DNA of 22,197 nt from Archangium sp. GTDB lineage: Bacteria; Myxococcota; Myxococcia; Myxococcales; Myxococcaceae. The stretch's first letter is position 1. Each line of letters begins with the position of its first letter. The DNA lies in the NCBI GenBank assembly GCA_016793585.1, contig JAEUJR010000725.1, forward strand, positions 1 to 22,197. The letters are read 5' to 3'. Below are positions 1 through 10,175 of the stretch, piece after piece. The translations under genes and the position numbers were made by a program. The notes below the pieces were generated by a model, which was not told where the DNA came from, made no database searches, and saw only the letters and a program-made list of their open reading frames with translations.

Positions 1-1694
<1,694 letters not shown>

Positions 1695-1698
<4 letters not shown>

Positions 1699-2606
1699 CC
1701 GCAGTCGTCACCCGCAAACCAGACATCACTCCCGGTGGCCCGCTCGGACGCGTCGTCGTCGGGGCCTTCATGCGCTGGCTGCGCTGGCTGTCGCCGTCGA
1801 CGCGGCGTTCGCTGGCCTTCTTCGTGGCGCAGCTGGCCTTCGCCCTCGGCATTCGCCGTTCGGTTGCGCTCGACAACCTGAAGCACGCGTTCCCCGAGAA
1901 GACCGACGCCGATCGGCTGGAGATCGCGCGTGGCGTGTATCGAAGCCTCGCGCTCGCGGCGATCGAAGCAGTGACGTCTGATCTGCTACCCGACGACGAA
2001 CTCAACCGCGCCGTCGAGGTGGCGGATTGGAAGGGGCTCGACGCGCTGCTCGACGCCCGCCAGCCCGTGCTGGTCGCCTCGGCTCACCTCGGCAGCTGGG
2101 AGCTCTTCGCCGAGGTGATGGCGCGCCGCCGCTACGTCTTCAGCGCCGTCGTGCGGCCGCTCGCTGGCGCGTTCAACGAGTGGGTGGTGAACAACCGCAA
2201 AGCGGCGGGCGTGGAGCTGATTCTGCAACGCGGAGCGCTCCGAAAGATGCTGGCGGCGCTCGAGCGCGGTCGCGCGGTGGTGCAGCTGATCGATCAGGTC
2301 CTGCCCGCGAAAGACGGGGTCTTCGTGCCGTTCTTCGGGCGGCTCGCGAGCACGACGCCGGCGGTGTCGATGGCCGCCCGGGTGTCGAAGGCTCCAGTCT
2401 ACGTCGTCGCCGCGGTGCGCGAGGGTGAGCGGCTGCGCATGTTCGTCGAGGGCCCGGTGCCCTTCGTCGACTCGGGCGATCGTGATCGTGATCTGACGAC
2501 ACACACCGCGGCGCTCACTGCGATCGTCGAGGGCTTGATTCGCAAGTACCCCGATCAGTGGTTGTGGTTGCACCGTCGGTGGAAGGTGGCGCCGCCGCAG
2601 GCCTGA
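1695..2606 (+). CDS. LpxL/HtrB-type lipid A (lysophospholipid) acyltransferase
   Basis: Inner-membrane acyltransferase of the LpxL/LpxM (HtrB/MsbB) family, which transfers a secondary acyl chain to lipid A on the cytoplasmic face. 303 aa from a GTG at 1695 that overlaps the kinase stop as GTGA; the longer upstream frame only shadows the kinase. Visible family features: hydrophobic N-terminus (GRVVVGAFMRWLRWL); ALDNLKHAFPEKT near 55-70, where the family has its 'NL..aFPe' segment; catalytic HX4E motif HLGSWE with H131 and E136; then RPLAGAFNEWVVNNRK, LIDQVLPAKDGVFVPFFGR and STTPAVSMAARVSKAPV, matching the family's DQ..p..G..vpFFGr.A.T...A.lA segment. Length is typical. It could instead acylate another lysolipid (an ornithine-lipid-type relative), which sequence alone does not exclude. 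Coupling with the kinase hints at phospho-control of envelope lipids, an inference only. Confidence 0.9.
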
Positions 2607-2623
2607 GCGGGCATCCTGACGGC

Positions 2624-2813
2624 ATGGGTGTTCACGTCATGCTCGATCTCGAGAACACCACCGACGCCGACAACGCCGAGGTCGGCCTGACTCCTTCGAC
2701 AGCCGTTCGACGCCATTCCGTGCGAGCCACTGGACCTGCTGGTCGATCCCGTTCGGCAGCAGTTGGTCGTTCGACCTGAGTCTCCGATCTACCCGCTCTA
2801 TTCGGTGAAATAG
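2624..2813 (+). pseudogene. Remnant of a clan AA retropepsin-like aspartic protease
   Basis: Two protein-like fragments lie in different frames. From the ATG at 2624 one reads MGVHVMLDLENTTDADNAEV and then a short stretch ending STAVRR; this resembles the N-terminus of clan AA aspartic proteases (MG...d.eL.N..D......G......vRR..V). From about 2703, in the +1 frame, one reads PFDAIPCEPLDLLVDP followed by VRQQLVVRPESPIYPLYSVK and TAG at 2811; this resembles the C-terminus of the same family (LLGAIP.E..DllvDP.rQqLiv.PE.P). The middle, including the catalytic D-[ST]-G, is missing, and the frames do not join. I read it as an internal deletion with a junction near 2700-2711. Family recognition is from memory of the family pattern, so confidence is moderate. 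The alternative is a non-coding spacer with chance similarity. Confidence 0.55.
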
Positions 2814-2839
2814 CGCCGCGCGCGAGGCATGGTGGCCGG

Positions 2840-3385
2840 GTGAGCGGCCCGTTCTCGGCACGAGTGCAGACGTTGACCTTCGCAGAGGGCTCCGCAGCCG
2901 ATGCCGGCTCGGTGCTCGCACGCTTCGACGCCTTCGTCGTGCGCAGTCGGCGCATCAAGGGGCAGATCCGTCTTGGCCTCTCGGTGACGCTCGCGATCGG
3001 CCTCGCCTTCGTCGCCAGCCGCGTGGAGCAACCGCTCGCGGTCGGCCTCTGTGGAATCGCGCTGCTCGGCGTGGTGTGGCTCGCGACCGCCATCATCGTG
3101 CCGATGAGTCTCATGGGCCGCGCTCAGCTCGCGAACGGCGGTGGAGCGACGATGCAGTCGGGTGTGGCCGTGGCTTTCGAGCCGCGTGGGCTCTCGGTGG
3201 GAGACGACGTGTTCGGCTGGGCGTGCGTCTCGTCCGTGAGGGTCGATGGCGGCGGCGTCACCATCGAGGGCGTCGACGAAGCGAAGCGGCGCGTCTTTCG
3301 CATCGAGCTGTCGCCGCGCAACTTCCTCTCGGCGGAGGGCCAGCAGTCGGTGGTGGCCGAGGTCGAGCGGCTGCGGCGGCAGTGA
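2840..3385 (+). CDS. YcxB-like membrane protein of unknown function
   Basis: 181 aa from a GTG at 2840; no good Shine-Dalgarno is visible, so the start is uncertain. About 45 N-terminal residues precede two close membrane spans (about 45-62, LGLSVTLAIGLAFVASRV; about 66-88, LAVGLCGIALLGVVWLATA). A soluble C-terminal domain of ~85 residues alternates beta-strand-like segments (VAVAFEPRGLSVGDDVFGW, VSSVRVDGGGVTIEG, RVFRIELSPRNFLS) and ends in a helix (QQSVVAEVERLRR). Two spans plus a small beta domain that begins with a 'W' strand and closes 'iP..F.s.e....' is the layout of the YcxB family (PH-like C-terminal domain). I do not recognise a specific function. It stands alone: the pseudogene precedes it and a 91-bp gap with a probable operator follows. 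Confidence 0.8.
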   Translation: MSGPFSARVQTLTFAEGSAADAGSVLARFDAFVVRSRRIKGQIRLGLSVTLAIGLAFVASRVEQPLAVGLCGIALLGVVWLATAIIVPMSLMGRAQLANGGGATMQSGVAVAFEPRGLSVGDDVFGWACVSSVRVDGGGVTIEGVDEAKRRVFRIELSPRNFLSAEGQQSVVAEVERLRRQ

Positions 3386-3444
3386 ACCAACGCGGGGCTT
3401 TCGGTTCTTCGGAAATGGGCTGTACCGCCGGGCGTTACGGAGCA

Positions 3445-3464
3445 ACACGTGTGCGTTCACGTGA
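3445..3464. promoter_or_regulatory. Two adjacent 8-bp palindromes, candidate operator of the exporter operon
   Basis: ACACGTGT (3445-3452) and TCACGTGA (3457-3464) are each perfect palindromes built on CACGTG, with centres 12 bp apart. They end 12 bp before the ATG at 3477, and the second touches the Shine-Dalgarno (gaggga, 3463-3468). The layout suits two regulator dimers on nearly the same helix face. The two CACGTG cores could also pair as an RNA hairpin with a 6-nt loop next to the ribosome-binding site. No regulator gene is visible nearby. Confidence 0.45.
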
Positions 3465-3476
3465 GGGAACCTGCGA

Positions 3477-4262
3477 ATGTCGAACTCGATGGGCGAGGGG
3501 AAGGGTAAGGCGCCAGGCATGCGTGCGCTGCGGCCCCTCGCCGTCATCGTCGATCCTGTCGGAGCGGTGCCTCGGGCGGTCGAAGCCCGTAGCTGGGTCG
3601 TTCCACTCCTGCTCGCGATGAGCCTGTCTGCGGGTGCGTCAGCCGCGATCGCGACGCGGCTCGACACCTCGCGCATCGTGATCCCCCGGCTCGAAGCCGC
3701 GGGAGAACTCTCGAAGGTGAGCGAGCGCGAGATCTCGGAGCAGGTCGAGCAGGCGCAGCGTCTGGCCATCGTCGGCGGCGTGGCGAAGGGCGTGTTGCTG
3801 TTGCCGCTCCTCGCGCTCCTCAGTGCGGCGGGCCTCTGGGTGTGCAGCTGGCTCTTCGGTGGGCGCGGAACGTTCGCCGAATTGTTCACCGTGGTGTGCC
3901 TGGCGTTGCTGCCCATGGCGGTGGCGCAGGGCATCACGCTCGCGTCGGCGCTGCGGCAGCAGAGCCTGACACCGAAGCTGGCGACCAGCCTGGTGCCATC
4001 ATCGCTGAGCGCGGTGATCGACGAGCCGGCGCCGGTCGAGCGCCCCGGCTGGAAGGCCACGGCGGCGAAATCGCTGCTCGGGCTCGTCGACTTCTTCCAC
4101 GTCTGGAGCGCGCTGCTGCTCGGGCTCGGGTTCGCCGCCGCGACGAAGCGCTCGCGCTGGCTCGCGACGCCCTTCGGCGCGCTGCTCTACTTTCTCGCCA
4201 TCGCCGCCGTGACCATCGGGCTGCCCGGGCTCGGCGACGGCAGCGGCGGAGGCCCCCGATGA
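3477..4262 (+). CDS. YIP1-family polytopic membrane protein, first gene of exporter operon
   Basis: 261 aa, start ATG at 3477 with a good ribosome-binding site (gaggga, 8 nt upstream). The N-terminal region (ALRPLAVIVDPVGAVPRAVE) has the pattern typical of bacterial YIP1-domain proteins just before the first span. Hydrophobic segments lie at about 41-60, 98-125, 131-155, 200-225 and 229-250, which gives about five spans. Residues 60-97 form a charged, probably extramembrane helix (RLEAAGELSKVSEREISEQVEQAQ). The stop overlaps the start of the TolC-like gene as ATGA, so it is translated with the exporter. YIP1 proteins in bacteria have no settled biochemical role. The location suggests an accessory function in assembly or control of the transporter, which is inference. 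Confidence 0.8.
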   Translation: MSNSMGEGKGKAPGMRALRPLAVIVDPVGAVPRAVEARSWVVPLLLAMSLSAGASAAIATRLDTSRIVIPRLEAAGELSKVSEREISEQVEQAQRLAIVGGVAKGVLLLPLLALLSAAGLWVCSWLFGGRGTFAELFTVVCLALLPMAVAQGITLASALRQQSLTPKLATSLVPSSLSAVIDEPAPVERPGWKATAAKSLLGLVDFFHVWSALLLGLGFAAATKRSRWLATPFGALLYFLAIAAVTIGLPGLGDGSGGGPR

Positions 4263-5587
4263 TCATCGCGCTGTTGCTCACGGCCACGCCGATCACGCTC
4301 GACGAGGTTCGGCAGGCGTCACGGCAGAACCTCGATGCCATTCGCGCCGAGCTGGCGGTCACGCGCGCAGGCCTCGATCGCACTGACGCGCGCTCGGTTC
4401 TGTTCCCGCAGGTCGATCTCACGCTCGGGTTCAGCGAGACGCTGGCCGGCCCGCAGCGCCGCTTCACGACCGCGCCGCAGATTCAGGCCGACGGTTCGCT
4501 GAGCTTCGTGCAGAAGCCCGTCGACATTCCCTCGTTCGCGCAGGGGAACTTCCAGCTCGGCCTGAGCGTGCAGCAGCTGCTCTACGACGGCGGGCGTTGG
4601 TGGAATCAGCTCGCACGCACGGGCGCGCTCGAAGAAGCGGCCAGGGGGCAGCTCGTCGAGCAACAGGCCGCCAGTGAGCTCGAGGCGGTGCGACGGTTCT
4701 ACGAGCTGCTGCGCGCGCAGGTGACGCTCACGGTGTTGGAGGGCTCGGTCAAACGCAGCGCCGATCTGCTCGAGCGCGCCAGGGGCCTGTTCGACGCGGG
4801 CCGCGCCCAGCGCCGCGACGTGCTCGATGCCGAGGTGAACCTGGGGAACGATCGCATCGCGGTGATTCGGCAGCGGCAGGCGATCGTCACGGCGCAGGCC
4901 TCGTTGCTGCAGTGGTTGGGGCAGCCGCCGCGCGACGTCGAGGCCGTGACGCCCGCGGGGTTCCAGAGCGTGCTGGCGCCCGTCGTTGCAGAGGCTCCGA
5001 AGCTGCTCTCGCTCGCCCGGGAGCGTCGGCCGCTCTTTCACGTGCTCGACGCGCAGGGGCGTGGGGCGAAGCTGGCCGTCGAGATCGCGCGCGCCGACTA
5101 CCTGCCGAGGCTCACCGCGAACGCCAACTACAACCGCACGGCGCCTTCGGCCGAGCTCTTCATCGACCCGACGAAGCAGCACGCGGTTTCGCTGGGCGCC
5201 AACCTCTCGTGGGACCTCTTCAGCGGCTTCGCGACGGACTCGCAGGTGGCCCGCGCGCAGACGCAACTGACCGAGCTCGAGAAGCAGCAGCGCCAGGCCA
5301 CCGTCGAGCTCGAGTCCGAGATCGTTCGCGCCACCAGCGCCCTCTCGGCGCAGGGCGAGATCGCCGTGCTCGCGGCGAAGAACCGGCAGCTGGCCGAAGA
5401 GAGCTTCGCGGCCGAGGAGCAGCGCTACACCGCGGGGGCCACGACCAGCCTCTCGGTGCGAGACGCGCAGAACCGCGCGCTCCAGGCCCAGCTCACGCAA
5501 CTGCAGACCCGCGTCGATCTCGAGATCGCCACCGCTGCGCTCGAGCGCCTCGCTGGTGGCCCCATCGCCGTTCAGGAGAAGCCATGA
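4259..5587 (+). CDS. TolC-family outer membrane channel protein
   Basis: 442 aa from the ATG at 4259 (ATGA overlap with the preceding stop). The longer upstream frame is a shadow of the YIP1 gene. The mature part has the duplicated TolC layout: ITLDEVRQASRQNLDAIRAE at the start, LFPQVDLTLGFSET (strand), long coiled-coil helices, FYELLRAQVTLTVLEGSVK and LLERARGLFDAGRAQRRDVL in the first repeat; ARADYLPRLTANANYNRTAP, SLGANLSWDLFSGF and EQRYTAGATTSLSVRDAQNR in the second. These are standard TolC signatures (DAGRAQ..DVLDAEV; Y.aG..s...vl.Aq). It would form the trimeric outer membrane exit duct for the adaptor and permeases encoded downstream. Odd: the N-terminus (MIIALLLTATP) is a very short hydrophobic leader with no basic residue. 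Export substrate is unknown. Confidence 0.93.
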   Translation: MIIALLLTATPITLDEVRQASRQNLDAIRAELAVTRAGLDRTDARSVLFPQVDLTLGFSETLAGPQRRFTTAPQIQADGSLSFVQKPVDIPSFAQGNFQLGLSVQQLLYDGGRWWNQLARTGALEEAARGQLVEQQAASELEAVRRFYELLRAQVTLTVLEGSVKRSADLLERARGLFDAGRAQRRDVLDAEVNLGNDRIAVIRQRQAIVTAQASLLQWLGQPPRDVEAVTPAGFQSVLAPVVAEAPKLLSLARERRPLFHVLDAQGRGAKLAVEIARADYLPRLTANANYNRTAPSAELFIDPTKQHAVSLGANLSWDLFSGFATDSQVARAQTQLTELEKQQRQATVELESEIVRATSALSAQGEIAVLAAKNRQLAEESFAAEEQRYTAGATTSLSVRDAQNRALQAQLTQLQTRVDLEIATAALERLAGGPIAVQEKP

Positions 5588-6852
5588 CCTGGTGGAAAGC
5601 CCTCATCGCGCTCGCGATTCTCGGAGGCCTCGCGGCGATCACCGTCGCCGGCCTCAAGGAGCGCCCGCCGCCCGCGACCGAGGTGCAGCTCGGCACGGCG
5701 AAACGCGCGCCCATCACCCGGACCGTCACCGGCGCCGGCAAGGTGCAGCCCGCGACCACCGTGAAGATCAGCTCGAGCATCTCGGGCGATCTGATCGAGC
5801 TCACGGTCAAAGAAGGCGATCACGTGACCAGGGGCCAGGTGCTCGGGCGCATCGATCGCCGCCGCTTCGAGGCCAACGTTCGCCAGGCGCAGGCGGGCCA
5901 GAACGCCGCGAAGTCCGACGTGGCCACCGCACAGGTCGAGGTCGAGCGCACGCAGCGTGAACTCGAGCGGGTGCAGGGGCTCGCGAGCAGGGGCCTGTCG
6001 TCTCAGGCCGAGGTGGAGTCGGCCCAGTCGGCGCTCGCCGCCGCGAAGGCGCGAGTCGCGGCGCTGAACGATCGCGTCAACCAGCAGCAGGCGGTGCTCG
6101 ACGAGGCGCAGAACAACCTCGCCAAGACGACGCTCGTCTCACCCATCGACGGCACCGTCATCGAGCGCAACCGCGAGATTGGCGAGCGGGTGCGTGGCAG
6201 CGACTTCAACGAAGACGTCGTGATGTCGCTCGCGGCGCTGGCCTCGATGGAGGTGAAGATCGAGGTCGGAGAGCACGAGGTCGTTCATCTCGCGATGGAG
6301 CAGAAGGCCGACGTGAAGGTCGACGCGCTCGAGGGGCAGACCTTCGACGGCAGCGTCGTCGAGATCGCGCAGAAGGCGCTCATTCGCAACGCGGGCTCGG
6401 AGCAGGAGACGACCAGCTTCCCCGTCACCGTCGCGCTCACCTCGCGGCCGCCCGGCGTGATGCCCGGCATGAGCGCCGAGGTGCGCATCACCGCCGAGCA
6501 GCGCGAGTCGGCGATCGTCGTTCCGGTGCAGGCCGTCACGGTGCGCCCCGAGTCGTCGCTCAAGGACGCGACGGTGCCGGTCGAAGGCAAGCCGATCGAA
6601 GCGAAGGGCCGCACGGGCGAGCGGTTCGCCAAGGTCGTCTTCGTGGTGGGCAAGGATCAGAAGGTCACCCTGCGCCGCGTTCGTACCGGCATCGCGTCGG
6701 ACACCGACATCGAGATCCTCGAAGGCCTCGAAGAGGGCGAGCGCATCGTCGAAGGGCCGTACCGCACGCTGGCGAAGGAGCTCAAAGACGGCGACGCGGT
6801 CGAAGAGGTGAAGCCGGGGCAGGGCGGCAAGTTCAAGGGCAAGCGCGGCTGA
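5584..6852 (+). CDS. MacA/HlyD-type periplasmic adaptor (membrane fusion protein)
   Basis: 422 aa, ATG at 5584 overlapping the TolC stop (ATGA). An N-terminal membrane anchor ([19 protein letters not shown], about 6-24) is followed by the split lipoyl/barrel domain ([37 protein letters not shown]), a long helical hairpin (about 96-180, heptad-rich with many A/E/Q/R) containing [16 protein letters not shown], then the second lipoyl half ([17 protein letters not shown]) and beta-barrel and membrane-proximal domains ([27 protein letters not shown]). 'GLSSQAEVE..q' and 'SPIDGTVI' are classic MacA-type signatures. It should bridge the inner membrane ABC permeases and the TolC-like channel. A charged insertion after VVPVQAV (about 320-345) and a Lys/Gly-rich tail ([10 protein letters not shown]) are local peculiarities. 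It overlaps the ATPase gene by one base (TGATG). Confidence 0.94.
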   Translation: MTWWKALIALAILGGLAAITVAGLKERPPPATEVQLGTAKRAPITRTVTGAGKVQPATTVKISSSISGDLIELTVKEGDHVTRGQVLGRIDRRRFEANVRQAQAGQNAAKSDVATAQVEVERTQRELERVQGLASRGLSSQAEVESAQSALAAAKARVAALNDRVNQQQAVLDEAQNNLAKTTLVSPIDGTVIERNREIGERVRGSDFNEDVVMSLAALASMEVKIEVGEHEVVHLAMEQKADVKVDALEGQTFDGSVVEIAQKALIRNAGSEQETTSFPVTVALTSRPPGVMPGMSAEVRITAEQRESAIVVPVQAVTVRPESSLKDATVPVEGKPIEAKGRTGERFAKVVFVVGKDQKVTLRRVRTGIASDTDIEILEGLEEGERIVEGPYRTLAKELKDGDAVEEVKPGQGGKFKGKRG

Positions 6853-7580
6853 TGACACCGGCTCCGGCACAGACGCTCATCGAGCTCGATGACATCGCCC
6901 GCGAGTACGTCGTGGGCGGAGAGACGGTGCGCGCGCTCGCGGGTGTCACCGTGCACATCGCGAAGGGCGAGTGGGTGGCGATCATCGGGCAGTCGGGCTC
7001 GGGCAAGTCGACGCTGATGAACGTGATCGGCTGTCTCGACACGCCGACCGCGGGCTCGTACCGCCTCAACGGGAAAGACGTGTCGCGCATGTCGGACGAC
7101 GCGCTGGCCGACATTCGCAACCGCGAGATCGGCTTCATCTTCCAGAACTTCCAGCTGCTGCCGCGTGAGACGGCGCTGGCGAACGTCGAGCTGCCGTTGG
7201 TCTACCGCGGCGAGCGCGCGAAGGCCCGACGGGAGCGCGCGATCGAGGCGCTGAAGAAGGTGAAGCTCGAGCACCGCATGCTGCACAAGCCGACCGAGCT
7301 CTCGGGCGGCCAGCGGCAACGTGTGGCCATCGCCCGCGCGCTCGCGGCCGAACCGTCGTTGCTGCTCGCCGACGAGCCCACCGGCAACCTCGACAGCGCG
7401 ACGGGAGAAGAGATCGTTCGGCTCTTCGAGGAGCTGCACCAGCAGGGCCACACCATCGTGCTGGTCACCCACGAGCCGAAGCTGGCCGCGCGCTGTCCAC
7501 GGGCGGTGCGCCTGTCGGACGGCAAGGTCGTCGGTGACGGGCCAGGAGCGCAGGTCGCCTACGCCGAGGTGCACACGTGA
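6852..7580 (+). CDS. ABC transporter ATPase, MacB/LolD type
   Basis: 242 aa, ATG at 6852. All catalytic motifs are present: Walker [10 protein letters not shown] (46-54), signature LSGGQ (150-154) followed by [10 protein letters not shown], Walker [13 protein letters not shown] with D174 and catalytic E175, and the switch histidine H207 (VTHE). The Q-loop lies in [20 protein letters not shown], which is typical of the MacB/LolD/FtsE branch. The ATPase is a separate polypeptide, unlike E. coli MacB where it is fused to the permease. It should power the two permeases encoded immediately downstream by mechanotransmission. Its stop overlaps the GTG of permease 1 (GTGA), so the ATPase and permease are likely made in balanced amounts. 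Confidence 0.96.
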   Translation: MTPAPAQTLIELDDIAREYVVGGETVRALAGVTVHIAKGEWVAIIGQSGSGKSTLMNVIGCLDTPTAGSYRLNGKDVSRMSDDALADIRNREIGFIFQNFQLLPRETALANVELPLVYRGERAKARRERAIEALKKVKLEHRMLHKPTELSGGQRQRVAIARALAAEPSLLLADEPTGNLDSATGEEIVRLFEELHQQGHTIVLVTHEPKLAARCPRAVRLSDGKVVGDGPGAQVAYAEVHT

Positions 7581-8803
7581 GCCTTCGCATCGATCTCGTC
7601 GAGGGGGCGTCGATCGCCGTGCGCTCGCTCTTCGCGCATCGGCTGCGAACGGTGCTCACGGTGCTGGGCGTCGGCATCGGCGTGGCCACGCTGCTCGCGA
7701 TTCTCGGCATCACCCAGGGCCTCGACTCGTCGTTCGAGAAGCAGCTCGCGACGCTCGGCTCGAGCTCGGTCTTCGTCTCTCGGCAGCCCTGGGTTCAGCT
7801 CGGCAACTGGTGGGAGTTTCGCAACCGCAAGAACATCACCCTCGCGCAGGTCGAGGCGGTGCGTGCGCAGTGCTCGCTGTGTGACTCCGTCATTCCGATG
7901 GTCGACGACAACGCCGACGTGCAGTTCCTCGGCAACGAGCTGTCGCAGGTCGTCATCTCGGGCGCCTCGGAGGAGTGGCCGAAGGTGAACGGCTTCGAGG
8001 TGAGCCAGGGCCGCTTCTTCAACCAGACCGACGACGACAACCGCCGGCTGGTGGTGGTGCTGGGCGCCGACGTCACCGACACCTTGTTCCCCGGCGTGAG
8101 CCCGATCGGTCAGACGATGCGCATCGGCAAGAAACCGTTCACCGTCGTGGGCACGCTCGGGCGCAAGGGCAAGCTGCTCGACAGCTCGCAAGATCTCCGC
8201 GCCGTCATTCCCTTCAACACCTTCACCAGCTTCTTCGCGGGCCGGCGCAGCTACACCATCGGCGTCTCGGTGAAGAACCCCGATCAGCTCGACGCGGTGG
8301 AGGACGAGCTGGTGGGCGTGCTGCGGCGCGTGCGCAACACGCCCCCCGACAAGCCCGACGACTTCGCGATCAACCGGCCCGAGCAGCTCGCGAGCACGTA
8401 CCAGCAGCTCACCGGTGCGCTCTATGCGGTGGCCCTCGGCATCGGCTTCATCACACTGCTCGTCGGCGGCATCGGCATCATGAACATCATGCTCGTCTCC
8501 GTTCGTGAGCGGACGCGGGAGATCGGCGTTCGGCGGGCGCTCGGAGCCCGCAAACGCACCATCATCATTCAGTTCATGCTCGAGGCGATGGTGGTCTCGG
8601 CCGTCGGCGGCGCGCTCGGCACCCTCGTCGGGCTCGGCGGCGCCAAGATCGTCAGCCTCATCACGCCGCTGGCAGCGACCGTGAAGCCGCTCACCGTCGT
8701 CTTTGGGGTGGTCTTCGCGGCGCTCGTGGGGCTGCTCTTCGGAATCTGGCCCGCAGCCCGCGCCGCCAACCTCGACCCCGTCGAGGCGCTCAGGCAGGAG
8801 TGA
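7577..8803 (+). CDS. MacB/FtsX-type ABC permease 1
   Basis: 408 aa, GTG at 7577 (GTGA overlap). MacB-type topology: one N-terminal span ([20 protein letters not shown]), a large periplasmic domain of ~230 residues with the family segments ([39 protein letters not shown]), then three C-terminal spans ([60 protein letters not shown]). The coupling segment [20 protein letters not shown], which contacts the ATPase, is intact, and the C-terminus [17 protein letters not shown] is canonical. Specific feature: a C99-S-L-C102 pair in the periplasmic domain that the second permease lacks. Together with permease 2 it implies a heteromeric inner-membrane channel. Confidence 0.95.
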   Translation: MSLRIDLVEGASIAVRSLFAHRLRTVLTVLGVGIGVATLLAILGITQGLDSSFEKQLATLGSSSVFVSRQPWVQLGNWWEFRNRKNITLAQVEAVRAQCSLCDSVIPMVDDNADVQFLGNELSQVVISGASEEWPKVNGFEVSQGRFFNQTDDDNRRLVVVLGADVTDTLFPGVSPIGQTMRIGKKPFTVVGTLGRKGKLLDSSQDLRAVIPFNTFTSFFAGRRSYTIGVSVKNPDQLDAVEDELVGVLRRVRNTPPDKPDDFAINRPEQLASTYQQLTGALYAVALGIGFITLLVGGIGIMNIMLVSVRERTREIGVRRALGARKRTIIIQFMLEAMVVSAVGGALGTLVGLGGAKIVSLITPLAATVKPLTVVFGVVFAALVGLLFGIWPAARAANLDPVEALRQE

Positions 8804-10053
8804 TCGTGTTCCGCGCCTTCGTCGACAACCTGCGTCTGGCGGCCGGAACGTTCCTCGCGCACCCGCTGCGTACGGCGCTCACGTTGCTCGGCATCATCAT
8901 CGGCGTCGCCACCGTCATGACGATGATGGCGCTGCTCGAGGGCCTGCGGCTCAAGGTGAACAAGGATCTCTCGCAGCTCGGCGCCAACGTCTTTCGCGTC
9001 GACAAGTGGCCGCAGGGCTTCCGCATCGGCGGGGGCGATCGCATCAACTGGAACAAGATCGCCGCGCGGCCGGTGCTCACGCTCGACGACAAACGCGCGA
9101 TCGCCGAGCAGTGCCCGTCGGTGAAGCGCACCAGCGCGTCGTCATGGCAGCCGGCCCAGCGCGTGCGCACCGCGATGACCGAGACGCAGGCGAACGTCTT
9201 CATCCTCGGCACCACCGTCGAGTACCCCGACACCTCGGGCGTCGTCGTCGCCACCGGCCGCTATTTCAACGAGCAGGAAGATCTCGACGGCCGTCAGGTC
9301 GCGGTGCTGGGGCCCGACGTCGCCGACAAGCTCTTCCCCAGCCTCGACCCGCTCGGCCAGGAGGTGCGCCTCAAGGGCCGGCCCTACACCGTCGTCGGTG
9401 TGCTCGAGCGGCGCGGCAAGGTGCTCGGTCTGTTCAACCTCGACAACCAGGTCATGGTGCCGATGACGACGTTCCTCTCGCTCTACGGCAAGCGGCGAAC
9501 GGTCTCGATCAGCGTCGAGGCGAAGAGCCAGGAGATCTTCGAGCCGGCGATGGAGGAGGTCTCTCGCCTCATGCGGCAGCGCCGCAAGCTCGCGCCCGAC
9601 GAAGACGACAACTTCGAGGTGTCGACGAACGAGTCGATGGCGAAGACACTCAACGATCTCTCGAAGGTGATCACCGCCGCGACGTTCGGGGTGTGTCTGC
9701 TGTCGCTGCTCGTCGGCGGCATCGGCATTCTCAACATCATGCTGGTGTCGGTCTCGGAGCGAACGCGGGAGATCGGTGTGCGCAAAGCGCTCGGTGCGCG
9801 GCGCTCCCGCATTCTCTGGCAGTTCGCGACCGAAGCCGTGACGCTCTCGCTCGTCGGCGGCCTCATTGGGCTGGGCTCGGGCCTGGGGCTGGCGGCGCTG
9901 GGTCGGTGGGCGCTCGGGCTTCACACCGCGGTGCCGATCTGGGCGGCGGCGCTCTCACTCGCGATGAGCTCGGGGGTCGGGCTGGTCTTCGGCATCTACC
10001 CCGCGGCCCGCGCCGCCCGGCTCGATCCCGTCGACGCCATGCGCGCTGAATAG
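8800..10053 (+). CDS. MacB/FtsX-type ABC permease 2, paralogue of permease 1
   Basis: 417 aa, GTG at 8800 (GTGA overlap with permease 1). Same fold and segment order as permease 1: first span LRTALTLLGIIIGVATVMTM, periplasmic segments VAVLGPDVADKLFPSLDPLG and [40 protein letters not shown], coupling helix [20 protein letters not shown], and C-terminus PAARAARLDPVDAMRAE. It is clearly homologous to permease 1 but divergent across the periplasmic domain (it has a WPQGFRIGGGDRINWNK segment where permease 1 has [13 protein letters not shown]). One ATPase with two distinct FtsX-like permeases resembles LolC-LolD-LolE rather than a MacB homodimer. Last gene of the operon; a 122-bp gap separates it from the first giant lipoprotein gene on the same strand. 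Confidence 0.94.
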   Translation: MIVFRAFVDNLRLAAGTFLAHPLRTALTLLGIIIGVATVMTMMALLEGLRLKVNKDLSQLGANVFRVDKWPQGFRIGGGDRINWNKIAARPVLTLDDKRAIAEQCPSVKRTSASSWQPAQRVRTAMTETQANVFILGTTVEYPDTSGVVVATGRYFNEQEDLDGRQVAVLGPDVADKLFPSLDPLGQEVRLKGRPYTVVGVLERRGKVLGLFNLDNQVMVPMTTFLSLYGKRRTVSISVEAKSQEIFEPAMEEVSRLMRQRRKLAPDEDDNFEVSTNESMAKTLNDLSKVITAATFGVCLLSLLVGGIGILNIMLVSVSERTREIGVRKALGARRSRILWQFATEAVTLSLVGGLIGLGSGLGLAALGRWALGLHTAVPIWAAALSLAMSSGVGLVFGIYPAARAARLDPVDAMRAE

Positions 10054-10141
10054 CCTCGAAATTCGGCAACCCCTTGAATCAACGGGGCAGGGTGTCGTCT
10101 AAGGGCGCCGCTCTTGCGGTTCTGCGCCATTTCAGGTGTTT

Positions 10142-10151
10142 GTCGTACGAC
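10142..10151. promoter_or_regulatory. 10-bp palindrome upstream of lipoprotein gene 1
   Basis: GTCGTACGAC is a perfect 10-bp palindrome lying 11 bp before the Shine-Dalgarno (gggag, 10163-10167) of the first giant lipoprotein gene. It is the only obvious symmetric element in the 122-bp gap 10054-10175. It could be a regulator site, but a single short palindrome is weak evidence. Confidence 0.25.
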
Positions 10152-10175
10152 GTCCGACTTCTGGGAGCCTCATCC

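Noticed and set aside
2688..2690. In-frame TGA before the aspartic-protease-like C-terminal fragment, considered as another selenocysteine codon
   Set aside because: The sequence upstream of the TGA in that frame (TTPRSA) is not protein-like and matches nothing; the useful N-terminal fragment is in another frame. A deletion or frameshift explains it better.
2798..4060. 420-codon minus-strand frame over the YcxB-like and YIP1 genes
   Set aside because: Low-complexity Arg/His/Ala-rich composition with no recognisable domain; antisense to two plausible membrane protein genes.
10074..10102. TTGAAT-17 bp-GTCTAA as a promoter of lipoprotein gene 1
   Set aside because: The -35 hexamer is fair but the -10 matches the TATAAT consensus at only one position; sigma-70 motifs are unreliable in this GC-rich lineage.
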